Assembly (NCBI GenBank): GCA_017557185.1
Contig: JAFZAP010000062.1
Coordinates: 56,511-120,510, forward strand
Reading direction: 5' to 3'
Source of the DNA: Prevotella sp.
GTDB lineage: Bacteria; Bacteroidota; Bacteroidia; Bacteroidales; Bacteroidaceae
Length of the DNA stretch: 64,000 bases
Shown piece after piece: positions 59,821 through 64,000 of this stretch (the first letter of the stretch is position 1; each line of letters opens with the position of its first letter). The notes under the pieces were generated by a model. The model saw nothing but the letters and a program-made list of their open reading frames with translations. It was not told where the DNA came from and did no database searches. A program made the position numbers and the translations under genes.

Positions 59821-60381
59821 ATGGCAAATCAAGTAGTAAACATCACGCATGACAGATTTGAGAATTCAACAAATAGTGAATCAATTCATCTGAGGTATGA
59901 CCTTAAACAAGGGTTTCTGCAATACGTTTACCTTCAATTATGGTTGCACTCCACAAAGGAAGGAGGGCGCGACAGTCTGTCAATTGTCGCTTTTGTGGAA
60001 TCTGAAGATTGGATATTCCTTAGGAATGGCTCTTTATCACTAAGATTAGACGATCGAGAGAATATAAACATCGCAGCAGAATTAGTAGATTCAAGAGTGT
60101 TAGATGGTCATTGTGTAACGGAAGGAGTTGTTTATTCTATAAACAGAAACACTCTAAAAAAGATATGTGATGCATCTGTCTTGGAAGCTAAAATCACTGG
60201 TAGTCGAGGTAATTGGGAACTAAATCTACAAGATTTCTTGTCTGTTGCAAGAATCTTTTACAATCAGGTTTATGATAACAGCAAGTATACCAATGAACAA
60301 TTTACAGTTAAGAGAGGATGCTTGGGCGTAATAATTGCAAGTATTATTATGACATCAACTATTGGCTTTCTTTTATTGTAA
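59821..60381 (+). CDS. Tail-anchored hypothetical protein
   Basis: The 186-residue protein is soluble and beta-rich for about 160 residues (IHLRYDLKQGFLQYVYLQLW, WIFLRNGSLSLRLDD) and ends in one membrane helix (GVIIASIIMTSTIGFLLL). This is a tail-anchored topology with the domain in the cytoplasm. No family is recognised. It is the last AT-rich gene; base composition returns to the genome average in the next gene. Confidence 0.62.
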   Translation: MANQVVNITHDRFENSTNSESIHLRYDLKQGFLQYVYLQLWLHSTKEGGRDSLSIVAFVESEDWIFLRNGSLSLRLDDRENINIAAELVDSRVLDGHCVTEGVVYSINRNTLKKICDASVLEAKITGSRGNWELNLQDFLSVARIFYNQVYDNSKYTNEQFTVKRGCLGVIIASIIMTSTIGFLLL

Positions 60382-60439
60382 AGAGGGGATTGCTTTCCCT
60401 CTATAAAGAGCAGTAACTAATTTGCATTGGGGGATTCTT

Positions 60440-61273
60440 ATGGCTTTTAAGTTCAACCTCGTTTACTCTCCCGATGGTCACACGTTGTTGAGGGTTCCGC
60501 TGGATGCAGAGACCTTCCGCATTCGCGAGGGAGTCTGGGGCATTGATGAATATGCTTTCGACGGTTGCTCGCGATTGCGGGAGGTGGACGTGCCTTATAC
60601 CGTGACGTTCTTTGAGAATGGAAGACTGGCGGAGGATGCTTGTATGCGGCATGCTCCTGAGGGCCTGAAGTTGAATTTTTGGGATTGGCCTTACCCAAAG
60701 AATTGTGTCATAAGCGATGAGTTGAAGGAGGAAATCGCTAATGGCAGGATTGATGAGTATGGGTTTGTTTATAGCCAAGATGGAAAGCGTTTACTCAAGG
60801 CAGCCAAAAGAGTTAGTGAGTACTGGATACCTGAGAGTGTGGAGCGGATTGAGCGACTAGCCTTCTTGGGCTGTACATTCGATACGTTGCATGTACCAAT
60901 GAGTTGCTCGTGGGAATTTAGGCCAGAGGAGGAATGGCCCATCTTCGGCAGTGAACGGGTGATGGGATGCATCGTGTTTTGGGAACGTCCCTATGCAGAG
61001 CAAGACATGGATACGGATGCACTACATGTGGCAGATGACGATAGGATGATTGACAATGAAGACGTGGCCTATACAAAGAACGGCAAGCGGCTATTGTACG
61101 CAAGGGTCGGTTTTAAAGCGACTAAGTACAATGTGCCAGAGGGAGTAGTTACAATCTGTGACTTGGCTTTTGCAGGGTGTGAACAGTTTGTCTCGCTGTA
61201 TGTGCCCTCATCGGTAATAATAATAGGCGATAATCTTTTTGGGGAGAAGGGTGGTAGGATCATACGATTATAA
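60440..61273 (+). CDS. BspA-like (LRR_5) leucine-rich repeat protein
   Basis: The 277-residue protein consists of three similar modules. Each starts with a strand pair (VYSPDGHTLLRVP, VYSQDGKRLLKAA, AYTKNGKRLLYAR) and continues with an LRR_5 unit containing a P-x-x-V...AFxGC motif. There is no signal peptide, unlike most BspA-like adhesins, so it may be cytoplasmic. A TTG 18 bases upstream is in frame, but the ATG at 60440 is preferred. GC content is higher than in the preceding operon, so it may not belong to it. Confidence 0.75.
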   Translation: MAFKFNLVYSPDGHTLLRVPLDAETFRIREGVWGIDEYAFDGCSRLREVDVPYTVTFFENGRLAEDACMRHAPEGLKLNFWDWPYPKNCVISDELKEEIANGRIDEYGFVYSQDGKRLLKAAKRVSEYWIPESVERIERLAFLGCTFDTLHVPMSCSWEFRPEEEWPIFGSERVMGCIVFWERPYAEQDMDTDALHVADDDRMIDNEDVAYTKNGKRLLYARVGFKATKYNVPEGVVTICDLAFAGCEQFVSLYVPSSVIIIGDNLFGEKGGRIIRL

Positions 61274-61915
61274 TGTAAAGTAGTCTCGGGTTGTCCGTTA
61301 TGTATTCAAATACCTTTATTCCTAAGTATAAAACATAACCGAAAAAAAACTGCATTTCCTGCATTTCCTGCACCTGAGCCGCTATGCGGCGTGTAAGGTG
61401 CTTTGCCTGTGAAATTTTGTGTATTCTGTTGCAACAATGCCACACCTCGCGTAACAGATTGAAAAACAAATAGTTAGATGATGGCAGCAATATGGCAGAG
61501 TGGCAGCAAATCTCGAAAATGGGGCCTCCGCGCAAGCGCGAAGTGAAAAGTGAAAAAACTTACCCACAGATTGCAGATGACGCGTTTTTATTTGAACATC
61601 TATAAATGCGAATAGCACGAAAAGGACGATTTTTATCAGTCTGCGACGCTACGTAAATATGCGTAAATGGGTCGTAAATGAATCGTAAATATTTTCGATT
61701 ATTCGCGTGCTATTAGCGGACATTATACGTGATGCCAAGGCAAAGAAACAACTCATACTTGAATGTTCATGAACAATTCAGGCGAAAGACATACAGAGGT
61801 TTTTGTCCACGGATTATACCGATTTCTCAGATTTCTAAGGAATAAAGGAATCGAGGAACGAATGCATAAGAAATTAGACAGAGAGACATAGAGTCGAACA
61901 CTAATTGCGAATTGC
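61274..61915. other. Intergenic stretch without a convincing gene
   Basis: It contains direct repeats of TGCATTTCC (61350-61375), repeats of TGGCAG (61480-61510) and, from about 61800, the left outer arm of the composite element (TTTCTAAGGAATAAAGGAAT). No protein-like frame is seen on either strand. Confidence 0.5.
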
Positions 61916-62067
61916 ACGAAGGAAATAGGACAGTGGAGGAGATGGTGTTGCCACCATCGTCACACGTTCGATAGGGTCTGCACGACAAACGAGTTTGTCG
62001 GTGCCGAACCTGTCAAACGTTATGATTCCGCGCGCGGGATCGCCCTCCACTGTCCTATTTCCTTCGT
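61916..62067 (-). mobile_element. 152-bp nested-palindrome MITE-like element, copy 2 (inverted)
   Basis: The 24-bp terminal inverted repeats (61916-61939 and 62044-62067) are perfect. The same three inner hairpins as in copy 1 are kept: GATCCCGC-GC-GCGGAATC, GACAAAC-TC-GTTTGTC and GATGGTG-GCAA-CACCATC read on the minus strand. TIR differences from copy 1 occur in pairs, so that each copy matches itself. Confidence 0.78.
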
Positions 62068-62315
62068 GCCATTCGTATCCTTCAATTCCTTTGTTCCTTA
62101 GAAACGTTGGTGTCATCTGCATTCATTCGTTGAATTCGCTAAATTCTTTCCTCACTACGTTATGAAAGCGGCAGAGCCGAGCGCGTAGACAAAAAATTAA
62201 TGAGAATTTGCGGATAATTTGTGGGAATTTGTGTTGATAAAAATCGGTGGAATCAGTGGAATCTGTGGGGAAATAAAACTCTTTGTCTTTTTGTCGAGTT
62301 TTTACCAGAAACGGC

Positions 62316-62482
62316 ACCGCATGCTGGTAATGTCATTACCGCTACGTGGTAACGCTTCTACCACTATATGGTGCGCTCATCACCGTTATACGGTAGTGAG
62401 ATCGCCGCATATCGGTGACCATCGTAAAGCTATGGGTTTTCACTCGTAAAGCATTGAGTCTTGAGGCGTAACTCATAGAGTT
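62316..62482. repeat. Degenerate tandem array with 22-bp period (locus B)
   Basis: Thirteen-base cores start at 62316, 62338, 62360, 62382, 62404, 62426, 62448 and 62470, exactly 22 bases apart. The first five are dyads of the form ACCGCATGCTGGT, ACCGCTACGTGGT, ACCACTATATGGT, ACCGTTATACGGT and GCCGCATATCGGT. The last three shift to CGTAAAGCTATG-like units as in locus A. Confidence 0.78.
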
Positions 62483-62519
62483 TTGACCAAAAACAGGAGC
62501 CCACTGTCTCCCTACGGTC

Positions 62520-62612
62520 GTGTTCAAAAAGTTCAATTGTGACTTTGTCACGTTCAAAAGGTTCAAGATGCCCTTCGGGCGGTTCAATACCCTTCGGGCA
62601 GTTCAATTTTTC
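62520..62612. repeat. GTTCAA-type dispersed repeat
   Basis: Six GTTCAA units alternate with short palindromes (GTGACTTTGTCAC, GCCCTTCGGGC twice). Confidence 0.65.
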
Positions 62613-62773
62613 ACCAGAGCGGTGTAGCGGGTGCAGCGGGTGCAGGTCTTTGGGGATTACTATGTGTTCAAATATAGTGGCTTTGGGGCAAACACGTGCA
62701 AAAATGGGCGGTTTCGGAAGGTTAACAGGAGTTAAAGATTGGCATTCGGTTGGAAAGATTCCGAAATAATGAT

Positions 62774-62781
62774 TACCTTTG
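62774..62781 (+). promoter_or_regulatory. -7 element of the beta-flower gene
   Basis: TACCTTTG ends six bases before the ATG at 62788, so the transcript would have almost no leader. Confidence 0.6.
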
Positions 62782-62787
62782 CGGCAT

Positions 62788-63204
62788 ATGAAACGGAGTG
62801 TTTTAAGTTTGGTGCTGTTCTGTATCATGATGCTTACGGCTCAGGCACAGGAGTTGAAGGACGCGTCGTATCGGTTTATGGGACGCGTAGAAACGAATGG
62901 GGTGGTGAAGGATGCGAACTATCGGATGATTGGAAAGATAGAAAGTGATGGCACCATCAAAAATGCAAATTATATGATGGTGGGGAAGATCATGTCGGAT
63001 GGCACCATCAAGAACAGCAACTATATGATGATTGGGAAGGTTGAGAAGGATGGTACGGTGAAAAACCAGAACTATATGTTTATTGGGAAGGTGAAGTCTG
63101 ACGGCACAATAGTCGATCAGTCGTACAAGATGATTGGTCATGCGAAAGGTGTCCCAGCATCGTATGCGGCCGTATTGTACTTTTTTAACCTGCTTAGAAT
63201 GTGA
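62788..63204 (+). CDS. Exported 5-fold beta-flower-type repeat protein
   Basis: The 138-residue protein has a signal peptide (KRSVLSLVLFCIMMLTAQA|Q) and then six 17-residue repeats of the pattern KxxNYxMIGKxxSDGTI; the last one is partial. The repeat resembles proteins annotated as 5-fold beta-flower in Bacteroidales, in which each unit is a beta-hairpin petal. A short hydrophobic C-terminus follows (YAAVLYFFNLL). Function is unknown; a surface or periplasmic binding role is possible. A start nine bases upstream would fall in the promoter. Confidence 0.75.
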   Translation: MKRSVLSLVLFCIMMLTAQAQELKDASYRFMGRVETNGVVKDANYRMIGKIESDGTIKNANYMMVGKIMSDGTIKNSNYMMIGKVEKDGTVKNQNYMFIGKVKSDGTIVDQSYKMIGHAKGVPASYAAVLYFFNLLRM

Positions 63205-63283
63205 TTGTAAGAAATCATCAATAAGGTTTGCGTTGTTAGAGTGGTATTGAACATCTAGACAACATTCCTTTCAACAGAAATGG

Positions 63284-63324
63284 AAAAGGTTCTTTAAAAG
63301 GAAAGCCCTTATAAAGAACCTTTT
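63284..63324. terminator. Bidirectional terminator between convergent genes
   Basis: AAAAGGTTCTTT and AAAGAACCTTTT form a perfect 12-bp stem with a 17-base loop. A and T runs on either side allow termination in both directions. Confidence 0.75.
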
Positions 63325-63351
63325 ATCATTGTTGATATCGACATCATCGTT

Positions 63352-64000
63352 TTATTTCGCGGAACTCATAAGAATGATATTTGTTAATGCTATGATATCG
63401 TATGTTGTGACTGCACCATCTTGGTCGACGTCGGCATTATTGTTCTCCTCGACTTCACTGCTTAACATGTAATTAACCAAAGCCGTCACATCTGCAATAT
63501 CTACCAGTCCGTCACCGTTGACGTCACCGGGGATTCTCGATATGCATGATATAATGATGGGATCATTGTAGGTGCTCGCCATATCATCAGCAACGAAGTG
63601 AACTGATTTGCTGGCATATACATCGTAGAGTTGCTTCTCGTTTTCCAGATCGAAGACCTGGAATGTCACATCGTTATAATCGAGATTCCTGCTGTAGATG
63701 CGCAGATACCCATCGACGGCCACGCCGACACACTCCTCACCGATGAAGGCTCCGATGGCATAGTTGTCATAGTCGTCCACACGGACGTCGTCGATTACTA
63801 ATTCCACGTATGCCGTCATGTCGTGCTGGAAATCGCCGTAGTAGAACAGCCACGGTGCGCGATGAATAGCCAGCGTGCCGCCCTCGCCGCTGACCTGTGC
63901 ATCCGAGTGGAAGGGATTGCTGAGCGAGCCGTATGCGAAGATCTCGATGTCACCATCGCTGCGGGTAATCACATTGTCTGCGCTGACGGCACGGCATTTC
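63352..64000 (-). CDS. Partial secreted protein with C-terminal dockerin-like repeats
   Basis: The gene continues beyond the right edge; 216 residues are visible. The C-terminus has a dockerin-type pair of calcium-binding repeats: GDVNGDGLVDIADVTALVNY and ADVDQDGAVTTYDIIALTNI. In Prevotella such repeats end many secreted or surface proteins without a true cellulosome. The upstream part is beta-rich (YVELVIDDVRVDDYDNYAIG) and has no recognised catalytic domain. Convergent with the beta-flower gene across a shared terminator. Confidence 0.8.
   Translation of the reverse strand, partial: KCRAVSADNVITRSDGDIEIFAYGSLSNPFHSDAQVSGEGGTLAIHRAPWLFYYGDFQHDMTAYVELVIDDVRVDDYDNYAIGAFIGEECVGVAVDGYLRIYSRNLDYNDVTFQVFDLENEKQLYDVYASKSVHFVADDMASTYNDPIIISCISRIPGDVNGDGLVDIADVTALVNYMLSSEVEENNNADVDQDGAVTTYDIIALTNIILMSSAK

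Noticed and set aside
61260-61535. 91-codon minus-strand frame after the LRR gene
   Set aside because: It overlaps repeat sequence, has no recognisable features and no promoter; treated as non-coding.
61901-62122. 73-codon frame resembling one at 29271-29480
   Set aside because: The similarity of the two translations comes from the shared 152-bp palindromic element, not from a conserved protein.

Overview
The window looks like a chromosomal segment of a Prevotella-like member of the Bacteroidales. The evidence is the recurrent TTTG-N19/20-TAnnTTTG promoter, start sites without Shine-Dalgarno motifs, the L28-L33-DUF4295 gene trio, a fused malic enzyme-phosphotransacetylase, a FecI/FecR/outer-membrane receptor trio, an HU/smalltalk/M15 peptidase cassette, a dockerin-ended protein and many signal peptides ending in A|Q. 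No rRNA, CRISPR array or IS transposase is visible.

Layout. 1-9.8 kb: end of rarA, a 2-hydroxyacid dehydrogenase, a TRIC/UPF0126 membrane protein, O-acetylhomoserine sulfhydrylase, a Pif1-like helicase on the minus strand, cysK, and a TonB receptor/HMA protein/LuxR regulator group. 10.5-23.5 kb: maeB-type malic enzyme, ridA, the complete histidine-to-glutamate pathway (ftcD, hutU, hutH, hutI), map, tsaD, pncC and rpmB-rpmG-DUF4295. 23.7-27.5 kb: ECF sigma factor, anti-sigma factor and an STN-bearing outer-membrane barrel protein. 27.7-33 kb: a structured RNA and a small mobile-element-like island (SH3-fold protein, HNH endonuclease, DUF6291-like protein, HU, smalltalk, M15 peptidase). 33-50.8 kb: MG2-type envelope protein, SGNH hydrolase, radA, glycosidase-like protein, cstA, recR, a glycosyltransferase, a GNAT enzyme, two identical tRNA-Asp genes, infC-rpmI-rplT, tex, a SpoU-family rRNA/tRNA methyltransferase and a rhodanese-MBL fusion. 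51.1-60.4 kb: a visibly AT-rich accessory operon headed by a structured leader RNA. 60.4-64 kb: an LRR protein, a 1.5-kb repeat-rich intergenic stretch, a beta-flower repeat protein and a partial dockerin protein.

The best candidate for an undescribed system is the AT-rich operon at 51.5-60.4 kb. It encodes two multi-pass or zinc-ribbon membrane proteins, an SPFH protein ending in a GYF_2 domain plus a poly-proline tail, a second stand-alone GYF_2 protein that resembles the tail of the SPFH protein, four consecutive exported proteins (DUF6175-like, coiled-coil, small, FlgT/LPP20-like), a DUF2971 protein and a tail-anchored protein. The zinc-ribbon/SPFH pairing resembles the Bacillus YdjGHI membrane-stress module, but the exported half is different. 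Its function is not known.

The second theme is intergenic architecture. There are two loci of a degenerate array with an exact 22-bp phase, two copies of a 152-bp nested-palindrome element with 24-bp terminal inverted repeats, and a family of gene-end palindromes that keep the orientation of the upstream gene and in places have become protein-coding.
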